Positions 11,671-24,044 are shown, counted from the stretch's first letter. The stretch is DNA of 64,000 nt from Amaranthus tricolor (GCF_026212465.1 NC_080062.1:3193501-3257500), one strand, 5' to 3'. The notes: generated by a model from the letters alone, not told the origin. Translations and numbers: made by a program.

Positions 11671-12037
11671 TGTTGAATTTATGATTTCTCTTGGTGAAAG
11701 TTTTCTGAAAGTGTGGATGTTAAAAAATGGAAAAAGGGTAGTTAAAAGGGAATGGGGAAAACGGTTTAGAAATTGTAGGGAACGGTTTCATCCCATGAAC
11801 TTCCCTCAACTTGACCACTTCACTCCCCTCCTTTTCTTTTTTCTTTTTATTTATTAAATTTTGTTAAACATTTATTATTAATTAAAAAAATTATTTGTAA
11901 AGTTTTAATCAGATTGAATAACATCCCTTGTTAGGAAAGAATGTTCGTGTATTTATACAAAAAGATTGACTTGGAGCCATACAAATTCTAATTTGTTAAA
12001 GAATCTCTATGCGGTCCTACTCTTTTGACGTGGCAAC

Positions 12038-12087
12038 TTTCTATCAAGTATGAAGTTGGACTTTAAACATGAAGTTTAAATTTTTGC
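12038..12087 (+). repeat. Left copy of 50-bp direct repeat flanking the Mutator-like element
   Basis: Matches 16197-16246 in the same orientation with three mismatches in 50 bp by eye; both contain GGACTTTAAACAT. The right copy begins at the right terminus of the Mutator-like element. Confidence 0.7.
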
Positions 12088-12600
12088 TCTATCATTTTCC
12101 TACTTCATTGTATCCAAATTCCATCATTCTTGTTCTTGTTAATCGATTTTAAAGGTAACATAAAGTATTATATTAGTATTATTTTCAATTTATAAATGTT
12201 AATATTATTTTTGAATGTTTATTTATGTTACTATATGATATGTATTCCGTAGATGTCATAGGAACATTCTATTGAAGAGTTTTGTGATTGTGGTTATAAA
12301 GTTGAGATTAATACAAATTGAAGCGACGTCGATCCTGGTCGTGATCTTGTTGCTTGTTTGTTTGATTTTAATTAAATTCATACTTAATTCTTGACGGAAT
12401 GATTCATCGACGAAAACTCTGAGTAATTAACATCATTCCATTTATAAGAAACATGTGATAATACGATAAAAATATATACATCTATATATATATTACAAAT
12501 TATACACAAAAGTCCAAATGTTACAAATATTCAATATGTAAAATGTTCAATATATACAAAATGTTACTAATGTTCAATATATACAAATAGTATACTAATG
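12088..12600. other. AT-rich DNA, expected left end of the Mutator-like element
   Basis: The left terminus should lie here but I found neither the GAAAATTTGAAAT terminal motif nor the palindromic modules seen at other elements of the family. The end may be deleted or strongly diverged. No gene is visible. Confidence 0.35.
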
Positions 12601-14585
12601 CTAACCCTCCTCCTGTACCCTGTCTAACTGTGACGGTTTACGACGCCTCCTACGACAGTAAGAGGCCGTCGCATGACGCTCGGGTAGGAGAGGTGATTGA
12701 TACTAGGATGATCCAGCACTCTGTGAGGACACGGCACCATAGTCGAGACACGTTAAGTCTACCTCCTCAAGATGAACGTTGGCATGATGAGGAGATGACC
12801 CCTGCTCGTCCACAGTGGTGTCAAGCACAACGACTTCAGGAATGAAGTGCTGAAACTGTGTTCCTAGGAGTATGCCTTGGGCAATCTCCCGTACAGGCTC
12901 CTCCTGGGTGGAGCTGATGACAACTGCAATGCCTTGTGCCTGCATTAAGCCTGAAGTATTAATGAAATGTATAACATGTAAGTTCTATGGATAATAATCC
13001 AACGTTGAAGAATACTTACAAACTATGTCATCGTCGGTGCTGCGGAAGCGTACTGGGCGCCCGCGATGATACCTCGTGGTGTTATCCATCGACGACTGAT
13101 GGAGAGGAACCGCGGCAGAAGTAGGTGCGCCTACAGCCGACGCACCTTGGGCCAGCAGCTCTAGCTTGTGATCCCAACGAGTCATATGGAGCCAGTTGAT
13201 CTCCAACCAGTTCTTAGGCTCCCGACCCTTACGTGAGCTGTGATAGAGATCCGTCACTGTGTCACAAGGTGGCGGGATGCCCTGTATCATCCCAAATTGG
13301 CGCAGTACACACTCAAAGAGATGTACAGTTGAAGCATATCAAAGGTACAGAGGTTCTCTACGCCCCTGACAATATCCCTGAGTGTTGAGGCAATGCAGCG
13401 TATGCCTCAGCGAGGTAAGGGTCCCATCGAAACTACACGTGAAAATGTAATTAATAAATTACGCAATGTGATAGTTACAAGACTAGTAAGTGAAGTCTTT
13501 ACCTGGTCAGCTCGAAGTAGATCGAATTGATCGCGGTAGAACCCCACGCCAGATCCTATGTGGGTCCTTGTACGTCTATCAAAGACCACCGCGATCCATA
13601 CGGCACATGTGGGGGTGGAAGAATTGGTGGCGCAAATGCACCATGTCCCACAGTCCTCATCGGTTGCCCAATGAGAATGTGCTCCCACGCCCAAAGCTAT
13701 GAATTGCAGATATAAGTAAGTAAACGAAACATAAGAACAAATTAAGAAACAAAGCGTTAACATGTAAAGTTAGTATTACCTGGAGAATAATCAGGGGCCC
13801 AGCGATCTCCTTCACGTTCTTCCGTGACGCGTCACACAGTCTCCTGTACAGTTAAGCTACGGTTGCGGAACCCCAGCTGTAACCGGAGATGACCTCCCAT
13901 GGTGCATCAAGCAACGTCAAATACAAAAGCTGTACCCTGTTGCCAGTCTTTTCGGAGAACAAGACAGCACCAACCAGATATAAGAGATACGCCTCATCGG
14001 CACCTTCAGGGAGGTGCGAGAAGTTCTGCGCAAGCCATGTTATGCGCAACCCACTCCCTTTGGCTACCTCTAGGAGAGGTCGAACTCCTAATACCTTATG
14101 CACTATATCTTGCCAACTTTCGAGTTGGCGTCCAACAGTACAGACGGCATGTCCCTCGATGGGAAGCTGTGTAAGCACAGCTACGTCAAGTAAAGTGATA
14201 GTTCTTCACCTAGAGGTAGGTGGAAGGTATGTGTCTCTTGGCGCCACCGCTCGACTAAAGCCGTGAATAGTGCCCGATTGACTCTCCCATAAGCGATGAG
14301 GTCGAAGTCGTACAATCTCGCTCGCTAAATGTAAGGGATGATCCGTGAGTCAATCTCCCACGGAGCAGAGTCGGGATGCCTGGTGTATATGGTCTGTATG
14401 TCAGACACCTAAACGCAAAGATTATATTAGCATAAAGTTAAAGTATTAAGGCATATACATTCAAAATACTAAGTTGACTAACCTGGACATCCCATAGTAC
14501 ACTGCTCTTGTGATCCGCCTGCATCGTCAGCACACTAGGGTTGTGAGGGTCTGGAGCTGCTGGATCAATCTCTACTGTAATTCAA
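12600..14585 (-). pseudogene. Plant mobile domain (PMD / MAIN-like) gene, spliced but broken
   Basis: Exon-like blocks in order on the minus strand: about 14573-14485 (ending LWDVQ before a GT donor); about 14408-13780, with WEIDSRI, YGRVNRALFTALVERW, the PMD-typical YLLYLVGAVLFSEKTGNRVQ and APWEVISGYSWGSA; then a block at about 13702 with LWAWEHILIGQP. A distal block at about 13290 has IQGIPPPCDTV and NWLEINWLHMTRWD. The last part (12945-12703) has EEPVREIAQGILLG. These match the family long annotated as 'serine/threonine phosphatase 7 long form homolog' or MAINTENANCE OF MERISTEMS-like. An in-frame stop near 14322 and a one-base length loss near 14198 break it. In plants, PMD proteins occur both as transposon cargo and as host genes; here the context says transposon. 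Confidence 0.72.
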
Positions 14586-14707
14586 CAATAACTTAGTTGT
14601 AGTTATGATTGCATGTAAAAAGACTTAAGAAATACTCAAATTGTTTACTTATGTTATTTATTTGTTTCCATAGTCTTTATGTTTCTATACTCAAACACAG
14701 ATAAAGT

Positions 14708-15657
14708 TTACCTTGACATGCAAGTTCTAGTGTTGTGACCTTCACTACCACACCGTCGACAAGCGTTGCATCTCCTTGATCCTTCGTCCATCTCGTTGGT
14801 GATCCTCCTTAACTTAGGTCTCCCTAGTCCACGAATGTGATCTGGATCGTGTATCACCTCAACACCGGTGTATTGAGGCCATGACCTCTTATCAATCAAC
14901 GACATGAATATGGATTTGAAGTCTCAGTTCGGTACTCACATGCCCAAGACCTCCAAGAGTTGTCCTCAACGTGTTCATCTAGAGGGGGAACTAGTGCATA
15001 AGGTGTAGGAGCAACGATTATTAGAATGTTGCCTAAGGTCATGTTATTAGCTAGAGCCTCCTCGTCAACACTCACATTGTCCTCAGAAGGAGCTTCAACG
15101 AATTCATTACTCTCATTATTAACATCATCCCAAGGCTCATTTGTATTTTCTAAGTTAAAAGTATCATCATTTGAGGCTTGAATTTGAAGTTGACTGGGCT
15201 CATTAGAAGGAGAAGAGGAAGATGACATAATGGGATTTTGGGTTTCTTGGGTAGAGAAGGGCATATGAGAAGGAGCAGAAGAAGTTACATTCAGGAATGC
15301 ATTTGTTTCTACAACATTGACATCTTGATTCCCTAGAGGTACCTCTTCTACAAATAACACTAAAGAAAGAATAGGGGTAGACTTTGAATACTCCCACATT
15401 GCATCTATAGCCTCCTCATCTTCAACCGGAAGAGCTAACAATTCTCCACTCATATTGTATTTAAAACTTACATTAACAGTACTTCTTGTAGTGTCAATGC
15501 CAATCTTAGAGCATATAAGAAGTTTAAATTCATTCAAGTCCATGTTTGAATTGCATGCAAAAAGTTTACGTCTTCCCCCAACATACTTAACATTGCTACT
15601 ACTTGATCGAATTGAACCATTCCAAAAACATACAACAGTCACACGAAATGAAGCCAT
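14708..15657 (-). pseudogene. Mutator-like transposase, internally deleted
   Basis: Starting at the ATG at 15657 (MASFRVTVVCFWNG) is the N-terminal PB1-like domain typical of MuDR-type transposases, followed by a Ser/Glu/Asn-rich acidic linker that ends near 14900. The next piece, in another frame (14905-14708), is the C-terminal tail: DKRSWPQYTG, LGRPKLRRITNEMDEG and a CCHC zinc knuckle CRRCGSEGHNTRTC. The catalytic DDE domain and SWIM finger normally between these parts (several hundred residues) are absent, so no active transposase can be made. A GTGAGT donor-like site near 14941 suggests splicing may once have joined or removed this stretch. Confidence 0.75.
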
Positions 15658-15959
15658 TTCTACAACAATATGTACAAAATCAACATCACCATCAAGTTCA
15701 TAAATATATACATATATAACAACATTGATTAAATTTGTGAATCGTAATTTTTCGAAAAAAGAAAAAAAATACAAAAAATTAGTATCTTAAGTGAATGTAG
15801 GAAGATGATAGAACTAATTAGTACTAGAAACTTAGAATTGGATGAGATTAATTGAAGGATTGAAGTTGATTTTAATGGTGGAAAGAAGAGGGAGATTACG
15901 CTGATACAAAGTCGAGTGAAATGAGGAAGGAGGAAGAAACTGTTGTATTTAGGGACGCA

Positions 15960-16246
15960 TTTGATCGCTGTTACAAACGGCGACTTGACCAGTTGACCAG
16001 TCAAACATTAAGTCGCTGTTAGTAACAGCGACATACGCCTTGACTAAAATTTTGACCATTTCTATATACTCACTGTTAGTAACAGCGATTACATACCAAA
16101 CTTAGCTTTGGGACCAAAGACGTTTATTTTGGGAATAAAGTTTAGCCAAAGCTTTTTTTTGAATAAAATTATTAAAAAATCTTATTTTTTTCAAATTTTC
16201 TATTAAGTATGAAGTAGGACTTTAAACATAAAGTTTAAATTTTTGC
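15960..16246. repeat. Right end of Mutator-like element with palindromic modules and direct repeat
   Basis: GTCGCTGTTA-G-TAACAGCGAC at 16012-16032 is a perfect palindrome with a single-base centre. A second, imperfect copy lies at 16071-16089 and a degenerate one at about 15964-15984. The AT-rich terminus ends at 16200 with TTTCAAATTTTC. The 50-bp direct repeat (16197-16246) starts at this point. Confidence 0.7.
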
Positions 16247-16871
16247 CATTTGTGAAAATTTCTCTCCTTTATTAGATAAAGCAAGCCTTTGTCATTTAAT
16301 ACAAATTGACCTTTCACTGTAGCAACATTATTCTCTTTGCAACCATGTATTTAATGCTACGTCCTTTACAAGATTTCGAGAAGATCTCTAGCCAAGTATG
16401 AAGGACTAGGACCCAAATGTTGACATCCTTATCTAGACACTTACACTTTGAAAATTTTTTAAAGAGCTCTTAATTGAAATTAACTATGCGAACCTCAAAT
16501 CTTTGAAAAGAGCCAAAACATAGGATGTGATCCAAGATGAATCTATGCCCAACCTTGCCTAGGCCATGATTTGAGTAGTTTGATCAAAAACCATATTAAT
16601 ATCGAATTGTATAATACATAACACAGAAAAATGACAACCAAATTGAATCAACTTGCATTCAAGGATCAGTATTCAGTCCAATTTATACTAGTGTCCGAAA
16701 AACAATTATCCTTTTTTTGTTTCCCTTTTTTTAGCTTAGTGAATAATCTGCACAATCAAATGCAGTGCTGTGCTGTGCCTGTGCTGTGATGAGCTTTCAG
16801 TGTAACCAAAAACTAAAAACTGCATAAAACAAGAGTAAGGGTATCGATTTTGCTTACATTACGAGCTTCAA

Positions 16872-18715
16872 TCAAAAACGAACACCATGGATGATGAACG
16901 AATTTCCTCCATAGATGATCGTCTTGCTTTCAGCTCCTACACACCACAAATGCCCTTGTACTTCTAGGCGTCTGTCCATCCCGGCAATATCCCATACAAA
17001 TTTGAACAGCCCAAGAACTCGATCTAATCGCTTTACACCGTTCCAAACCATATTTTCTTCCCCTGACGTCAAAATTTTCCCCATACACAAGCATAATTTA
17101 TCCTTCTCACCAATCTCATACAACCCACCAGACACTTCCACTTCCATGTCTCGAATACTTTGATGAAGATAATATCTCAAAAGCGTAAACAAACATCGCG
17201 ATGAATGACCTAAAGTCTTCAATAGCTTCTTTTGAACTAAACTTTCATGTAGTTGTACCTCCTTGTACCCGATATCCCTATCGATGAACACATCCTTAAT
17301 CTGAGTTAGCCCTTCTTTCATCACCTCAAGTTTTGATACATAGTATGATAACCCTTCTTCTTTTCTTAGACAGTAAATGAGGTCATTGAATATTTCAAGG
17401 ACCTCTTCCCATTTTCGGGGTGATGGAGAAGAATTGCCTACTTTAGATGGTTTCGGCCTCATCCATGAAGAAGCATTGTCATCTTGACGACTAGCTGTTT
17501 CAGATAAGAACTTTAAGCAAGTTGAAACAATCTGTTGGCCCATAAGTGTTCCTTTGGTAGGAGTTCGAGTGTCGAAAAACTTCATCTCTGTTTTCAATCC
17601 CTTTAGTAATTCCTCAAGGGCACCTACAAGTCAGATAAATATTTCCTGTTATAGTAACAAACAGAACAAAGACCATCAGGCAACAAAAACATTTACTTTG
17701 GTTAAGTCCGCTAAGTGAACACCAATCAGCAACTTAGTGGGGTTACAACCACCAATTTAAGCTTTTGGTTGAGTTGGATCCTTAATATGTTATCAGAAGC
17801 CAACTTGAAGGAAGATTACAAGTTTAAATTTCATTGGCCCCTCATTTTTACAAGTGGAATATCTAGCGCCATGAATAAGGAGGACATGTGTCTAATCCAG
17901 TGAAACATAATTCGCTAGTTGGTTCGACTTTTGGATTCGCGATTCACTCAAAATGGTTCAAAAATAGCCTAAAATCGACCATCATTCATTTTTTTGATTC
18001 GCGATTCGCAAGGCGATTAGAAAATCATGTGAAATTGGTCTAATCCGAAGGGCTCTTCTGTGAGGAGCGTATATAACAAATTGTGGAGAAACAACCATCA
18101 ATTTAAGGTTTTGGTTAAGTTGGTTCCTCGACAAACAACTGATGCTAATAACACTAACAGAAATTCACCTGTAAATATCCGATGCTGTGTGACTTGAGGG
18201 CATATGGTAAAACGAACCGTCTTCCTTTGCTGTGCTGAAACGTTCAGAAAATCGCAAACTCTGGTAAGATTACAAACACTCATAGCTTCCCTCTCAATTG
18301 GTTTAGTGAAGCAAATAGGAGGACTACATTTTCTTCCTGCCATTGCATCACTCACATTCTTTGCCATTTCTTCCTGTACCGACGGATGACCAATTAAAGC
18401 TCTTCCAAGTGCTTTGATATGGTGCATCTTCTGAAGAAGATTATCATCCCTGACAATTGAATTGTCATTGATATCCACTAGCCTTCCATCAACCAAATCC
18501 ACATTACTCAGCAAATTCGTTAATTCTACCAATCTCGGTAACATCTCATCGTGCCATCCTAAATGAACACCTCGGTCACCCAATGGCTCTGAGCAATAAT
18601 GAAGTGCTGCATTCATATGCAGAGGAGCATTATTCCTAATTCTGGTGACATACTTTGCACTACATACATGTAAAAGGTTCTGCACACACTTATAAGCCAT
18701 AAAATTGTGCCTCAT
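16872..18715 (-). CDS. Conserved plant protein of unknown function
   Basis: Two exons: 18715-18169 and 17623-16872, joined by GT-AG inside a Gly codon (IFTGALEELL), for 432 residues. The start (MRHNFMAYKCVQ) is followed by a conserved-looking N-terminal block with APLHMNAALHYC and GWHDEMLPRLVELTNLL. Exon 2 has MGQQIVSTCLKFLSE and several amphipathic helices ending in WDIAGMDRRLEVQGHLWCVG. I see no signal peptide, transmembrane segment or catalytic motif. From memory it resembles the family called UCP012943 in Arabidopsis (At4g25170, At5g61490), which has no assigned role; that link is unverified. A TTACAG acceptor near 18769 suggests a 5'UTR intron. The coding intron holds a repeat shared with the thaumatin-like gene. 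Confidence 0.8.
17735..17810 (+). mobile_element. TRIM-like LTR fragment in intron
   Basis: ACCAATTTAAGCTTTTGGTTGAGTTGGATCC followed by a degenerate ATGTTATCAGAAGCC, matching the LTR end and primer-binding region of the TRIM-like family seen at 39012-39305. A related fragment lies at 18090-18130 in the same intron. Confidence 0.5.
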
Positions 18716-18829
18716 CTCTTTCTATCTGTCAATCTTTACAATATCATTTCTCGTCGTTGATCTTACCTGTAACATGAGATCACAACTCAATTCCAATTCA
18801 TCAATCAAAAATCACCGAAAATGTTAAGA

Positions 18830-19045
18830 GTATATAACATGGGGCCTCAACCAAAAGCTTAAACTGATGGTGGATGCAACACATACGCTCCTCATACCTA
18901 ACACTAAATATTATGTTGGATTTGACCATGCCATAAAACCAGCTCATCCAAAAGCTTAAGCTGATGATTGAGGCTTAGGATATATTATATACTCTAAGCT
19001 TAAGCTGATGGTTGAGACCCTAGTATATGCTCTAACAGAAAATGT
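18830..19045. mobile_element. TRIM-like LTR fragments
   Basis: AGTATATAACATGGGGCCTC then AAAAGCTTAAACTGATGG, and further on two AAGCTTAAGCTGATG copies with TATATACTCTAAGC. These are repeated and rearranged pieces of the TRIM-like family; no intact two-LTR structure is visible. Confidence 0.5.
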
Positions 19046-20279
19046 AGTATATATGTGGGTATTTGGTCAGCAAAATATTTTCACTCTACGTCTGAGTTAT
19101 AATACTCGCAGGTCTCGCTGACAACATAACAAAACCGCTCGAATAATCTATACTCCTAGAAATTTTCAACCCCTCAAAAATCTTTTTTTAAGGTTATATG
19201 GAAAATTTTACCTTCCCTCACCTAAAGTCCAAAGTCCTAGCTTCACCTATGTGTAACACCCCTGAATTTCCGACCCCTTAACGAAACAAAAACCGTAAAG
19301 GACGGGAGGAAATTTGGGTGTTACATAAAAGAAAAGGAAAAGAATTTGGATAAACGTTAAATATTAACTTTAAAAAAAGGTGAGTGGAAATTTCGACAAC
19401 ATCTCTTCTACAAATCGAACACGTGGTAGAGCAATTAGCACAATAAAAGATTAAACTAATCTAAGGCATCATTGCCTTTAAAATCTCTCACACCACGGCG
19501 GAACGATTCTTCACCGGCTTCTCAAATCAATATGCCAAGCATGAATCATGGTTCCGGTGTCGACGCTTACGTTTTAAAATGACTTAACTCCTCAACCATA
19601 CAGAGTTATAAACTACGCAGCGGAAATACAAATATACAAGGGAGGACACAAGGCCTCATAACAAAACATATACAACCAAAGTTTACGAAAGATAAAAAGA
19701 GCTACAAAATCGAAAGATAACGGTATGACACAAGTTATGCTTCGCCCTCATCACTCTCCCCCAATGCAATGCAATGCAAAAGAAGCTCTAATACCTGCTA
19801 CGCCTGTCTATGATCCTCCTGCTGCTCGACATTAGACCAAAGGCCAATGTGTCATAGCAGGTTAATCATAAAAAGTCATCAACAATTAAACATAAACACA
19901 AACACGTACACGTCCGTAACTAGCATTAAATATAATAAGGCTAACTACTAGATAACATTATATTATAAAACAACATAAGATGATTTCATAAGACATAAGC
20001 ATAGATAGTAACCGTTTATCGGCCACTTATACTTCTTAATTTCATCACGTCCTTTCCAACCCAAACCATGTATTCTTGGGTAGAATGCAGGTCTTCATGC
20101 TCCTCTTTTTAAAACATAAACTCTTGCAAAACACGCATAGTATCAACTCAACCAAGGCATAAACAGAATACCTAACACATGACCTTATAAAGCTTGTCTA
20201 TCTAAAGGTAAGTGTGATCATAGTCTGTATTACCCTTGAGGTAACTTAACTTAGGCACACTTCTCACTAGCATAAACTA

Positions 20280-20445
20280 TTCTACCAATGAGTAGATATT
20301 CTATCAATGAGTAAATATTCTATCAATGAGTAAACGTTCTATCAATGTGTAAGCTTTCTATCAAAGAATAAACCTTCTATCATTAAATAACTTTCGATCA
20401 ATGAATAAACTTTCTATCACTGAATAACTTTCTATCATTGGATCT
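20280..20445. repeat. Minisatellite, about 20-bp unit
   Basis: About eight diverging copies of TTCTATCAATGAGTAAATA in tandem. Confidence 0.9.
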
Positions 20446-20470
20446 TTCTCTGCTTCCTGGCATAGTGACA

Positions 20471-20800
20471 CGACCAAGGGCGTTATCGGCCATCCGGCGC
20501 CCATGGCAAAGTATGAGCTCATGCCCCCTCCAGCTGACCCTCTCAGGTCCTACCTTCGGGAAAAACTAACACACTGGGGTACTAAACCAGTGAAGAGGCC
20601 ACTATATTGGGGTTTGCAAGGCCCGCATGGTAACACCTCGATCAAGGGGCGGTATCTGCCATCCGGCGCCTAATGATACAAGCATGCTCATACCCCCCTT
20701 ACGGTGATCCTGTCGGATCTCACCTAGGGGACTACTAAATCAACCGGACATAATCCAGTTGAGCCACGCCAGCTAATCATAATCTAATACTTTACCAAAT
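20471..20800. repeat. Tandem duplication, about 168-bp period
   Basis: Two diverged units, starting near 20471 and 20639, share CGACCAAGGGCG / CGATCAAGGGGCG, GCCATCCGGCGCC, ATGCTCAT..CCCCC, CCTACCTTCGGG / CTCACCTAGGGG and AACCAGTGAAGAGG / ATCCAGTTGAGCC. Confidence 0.7.
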
Positions 20801-22860
20801 GGGAATAACTCCCACTTTCGATTATTAATGAGCGCCCTGGGATAGCAGCACGCCAAAACCCACTGAGCCACTCAATATGAAATTCACCTAAAATAGAGTC
20901 ATTCTAACTCCAAGTAAGGCATAATCCAATTCTTAAATAAATAAGGGGGTGGTTCCCGCTTCCTACAAACACTCTCTCTATAACTATTCTAAGGATTTCA
21001 TAGTCGATAGCTTTTCATATAAAGTGTATTCACTAGAACCTCAAAGTTTCGATACAATGCATATTATCACAATAAACAATAAACAATGATCTCTCAAAGG
21101 AAATTTGCATATAAGGGTTAGTTACTACGTGTACGTACCTGTAAGCATCACTGCACGACCAAAAGTTACAAAATTCACCCAACTAAGGTTCTATTTTACT
21201 CTTGTGAACTGGAAACCTATACAAGTTAGGAATAAAACTAATAAATCCCCTTAACTACTTTGTCATACCAACTAAATACCAAAGTAACCACTATCACCTA
21301 TTCAACATGAGTTTTTCGATTACTCTAGCACGTACACAACTCATTCAATACAAGTCAAAATCATTAACTCAACACAACGTAAGTCTTTTCACCAATTTAA
21401 AAGTAAAAGCATATGTGAATCGTTCCTTTTTATCAACAAATTTTGAGTATATCAGTTCACGCTACCCATCAATAACTAATCACAACTAAGTCTTACAATT
21501 TTAATACAATACTTATTCAAAGATAAGGCAAATCTTAGAGTTATCGAATCACGATATCATTTGTTATATTTTCCAAAGCTAGAAAGAACTATAATCAAAA
21601 CAACACGACAAGTAACGTTAGCAACCATCTAATGACTTCAATAACTATAAGTTGACATTATGCTCTTGGCTTACTAACATTATGCATTATGACTTTAATA
21701 ACAATCTAATGAGAGTACTTGTAATTCGCAACAATCAACCCACAACAATTAGTAACTATTATTCCCAATTTAACAACCAAAATCACTTTCATAGACAACT
21801 AAAATCATCACCATTACTAATTATCACAACAATAACCAATAGACTAAGTCTTAAAACAACTTTTAAGGTTATTTAATCAATCATCACCAAAATATAGCAT
21901 AAAACACACATCATTTGTAATTTCATTTCTGAATTCAAACCCTAGTCATTTTGTGTTTAAAGATAACATATTTAATTAGTACCCATACTAAGATTCAAAG
22001 AAACTAATACAAAAACAACACATCACCCATAATTTCAAATCACACTTTAAACCCTAAGTCATAAACATATCTTACCCACAAAAAGATTTAATGAAATTAA
22101 CACAACCAACATCAAACTTAATACACTTAATAAAACTCCAATTAAAAGCTAAAAAAATAAATTAGAGAAAAGAGGAGATGGCTTACTTAGGTGAACAAGA
22201 GAAAAGGGGTGAAGAGAGGAGTGGTAAGTGTAGTGGTGGAGGAGAGACACGGCTGCCCAGCAGCCAGTTGCTGGCCGCACAATGCTGCGACGTGACTGTT
22301 TAAGGTGCAGCTCAGCTGCTGTTGGTGGGGGAGAGAACGCAACCACGGATGCTGCTGTGAGGAGGCGAACGCAGCCTATTGGTGGCTGCTGGCAGCTATG
22401 GCGGAGGCGTGGCTGGTGGTGCTGGGGCTGCTGCTGAACCGTGAGGGAGAGGGATGTGAGAGACAAGAGAAGAGAGGGAAGTGAGGTGTGTGAATTGAGC
22501 GAGGGAGGGAGTAATACCCACTAAAAACTCTAACTCATCCTATTTATATTATTTGTACACTTATTTATTTATTTGTTTATCTAGGTTCATCTTCTTGCGA
22601 GGCTCAATTAAGAAACTCATTTTTATGTGCTTACACATTTTAATAAAATAATTATTTTGATTCAAACCTCTTTATTTAGAAATCGTAATTATATTTTTAA
22701 TATAAATATTTATTAATATTTAAATTCGTATATAAAAGGAATTTATTAAAACTATTTCAAAATTAATTTAATATAATTATAAAATCTCAAAAATTATTAA
22801 AATATTAATTAATTACACTGTGATTTAGCGGTACTTGTCTCACTGATATAAACACCTTTA

Positions 22861-23453
22861 GAAGCAAAAAAACATAGGAACCCATTTTCCTACAAAAAGA
22901 AAAAGCTACATATATGAGAAAATCAAGCTCATGAGCATGTCATTGAGGCAATATATCAAACACCTGTTGTGCAAATCAATAAAATGAAATTACAAACCAT
23001 AAACATTGACCAGTTTTTCTCTTCGATAATCTCAATAACAGTGAATAACAACATTCAACATTATTAAATAGGTTGCATTTAATTAATTAATTATGTTACC
23101 CATTTCATGTAAATCACTTCAAAACTTCATCATTATCATTTCGGCATTTTCCTAAACAAATCAGCCAAAGATTTCTTACATACAAAAACTCAAATATTTA
23201 CATACATACAAAAAAAAAAAAAAATCAACTTACAAAGCCAGAAACTTGGGATTTCTCCTGTCATGAGTTTTATGACTCTTCAAAAAAAAGAAAAAAAATG
23301 TTAATATGTTTTGCACAAGGAATAGGATCTGTAAGACATTAATATGAGAATTAGATAAAAAAAATTTAACCCTTCTTTCGGACTTGGATAAAAGATATAT
23401 TTCTTTCGTTACTCAATACTTATTACATTTCTTTTTGCCTATAATTTAAAGGT
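22861..23453. other. AT-rich intergenic DNA
   Basis: Nothing recognised beyond A-runs (23207-23224). Confidence 0.4.
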
Positions 23454-23679
23454 GGTGTTTAGCAAATTAGCTTATTGAATAACTTTAGCTTACTTTAAAT
23501 AAATAGAGGGTTGGGAGGTTAAGCTTACTAATGCTAATGTTTGGTAAATTAGCTGGTTGAAACAACTTATTAATACGAATAAGCTGTTTAGACGGTCAAA
23601 CCAGTTAATAAAATCAGCTAGTCAAATCAGCCACTATAATCACCTATCAATTACTAGCTATCAGCCATTTGCCAAACAC
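23454..23679. mobile_element. hAT-like MITE
   Basis: Inverted ends GGTGTTTAGCAAATTAGC and CCATTTGCCAAACAC, with an interior rich in CAGCTAGT/AGCTGGTT motifs. A reverse-oriented relative is at 29286-29544 and a partial one at 63420-63550. No coding capacity. Confidence 0.65.
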
Positions 23680-24044
23680 ACTCAAAGTATATTTTGATAT
23701 CAAATATTTTTATTTTAACTAGTCAAAACATTATAAAAATTACATATTAAAAAACAAAGTTTTAAAAAGAATAAAAAAAGATCTCATATGATATGAATAT
23801 ACTATTATTTTCTTATATATGAGTCGAAATTATCGAAACAAGATTGAAGATAAATAATATTATTATTAAAATGTAACGAGTATTATGTAATGGAGGAAGA
23901 AAGAAAGTATCAACTAAAATACCACCCTCCCCAACACATTTTTCTTAAGATTTTCTCACTTTTTAATCTGATTCTCTATTCCAATTTTCTTTAAACAAAC
24001 AAAACCTTAAAACTTTTTTTAAGCTAAAGTATGTTCCTTCCTTG

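Larger units (their letters stand above)
12600..16200 (-). mobile_element. Degenerate Mutator-like element with a PMD gene
   Basis: The block holds a core-deleted MULE transposase (14708-15657) followed on the same strand by a plant-mobile-domain pseudogene (about 12600-14585). The right terminus is placed at 16200, where CAAATTTTC closes an AT-rich end. The same terminal motif closes the MITEs at 34146-34491 and 44554-45311. Palindromic modules sit at 15964-16089. Plant MULEs that carry PMD genes are known. The left end is uncertain. Confidence 0.65.
19252..22860. repeat. Non-coding repeat block, possibly a large non-autonomous retroelement
   Basis: It opens with TGTAACACCCCTGAATTTCC and, after a spacer, closes a hairpin with GGAAATTTGGGTGTTACA (19252-19325). 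TGTAACACCC starts are common at plant retroelement ends. Inside are a minisatellite (20280-20445) and a duplicated GC-richer segment (20471-20800). Base composition is unlike the neighbours. No gag, pol or other domain was found, and no matching second terminal repeat could be placed; the right border (about 22500-22860) is a guess. Confidence 0.4.

Noticed and set aside
13490..14266. Several plus-strand ORFs of 60-125 residues
   Set aside because: Antisense shadows of the PMD pseudogene, which explains the coding signal on the minus strand.
22149..22466. 105-residue Gln/His/Ser/Pro-rich ORF on the minus strand
   Set aside because: Low-complexity frame through a CTG/CAG-rich stretch at the end of the non-coding repeat block; no domain and no splice context.
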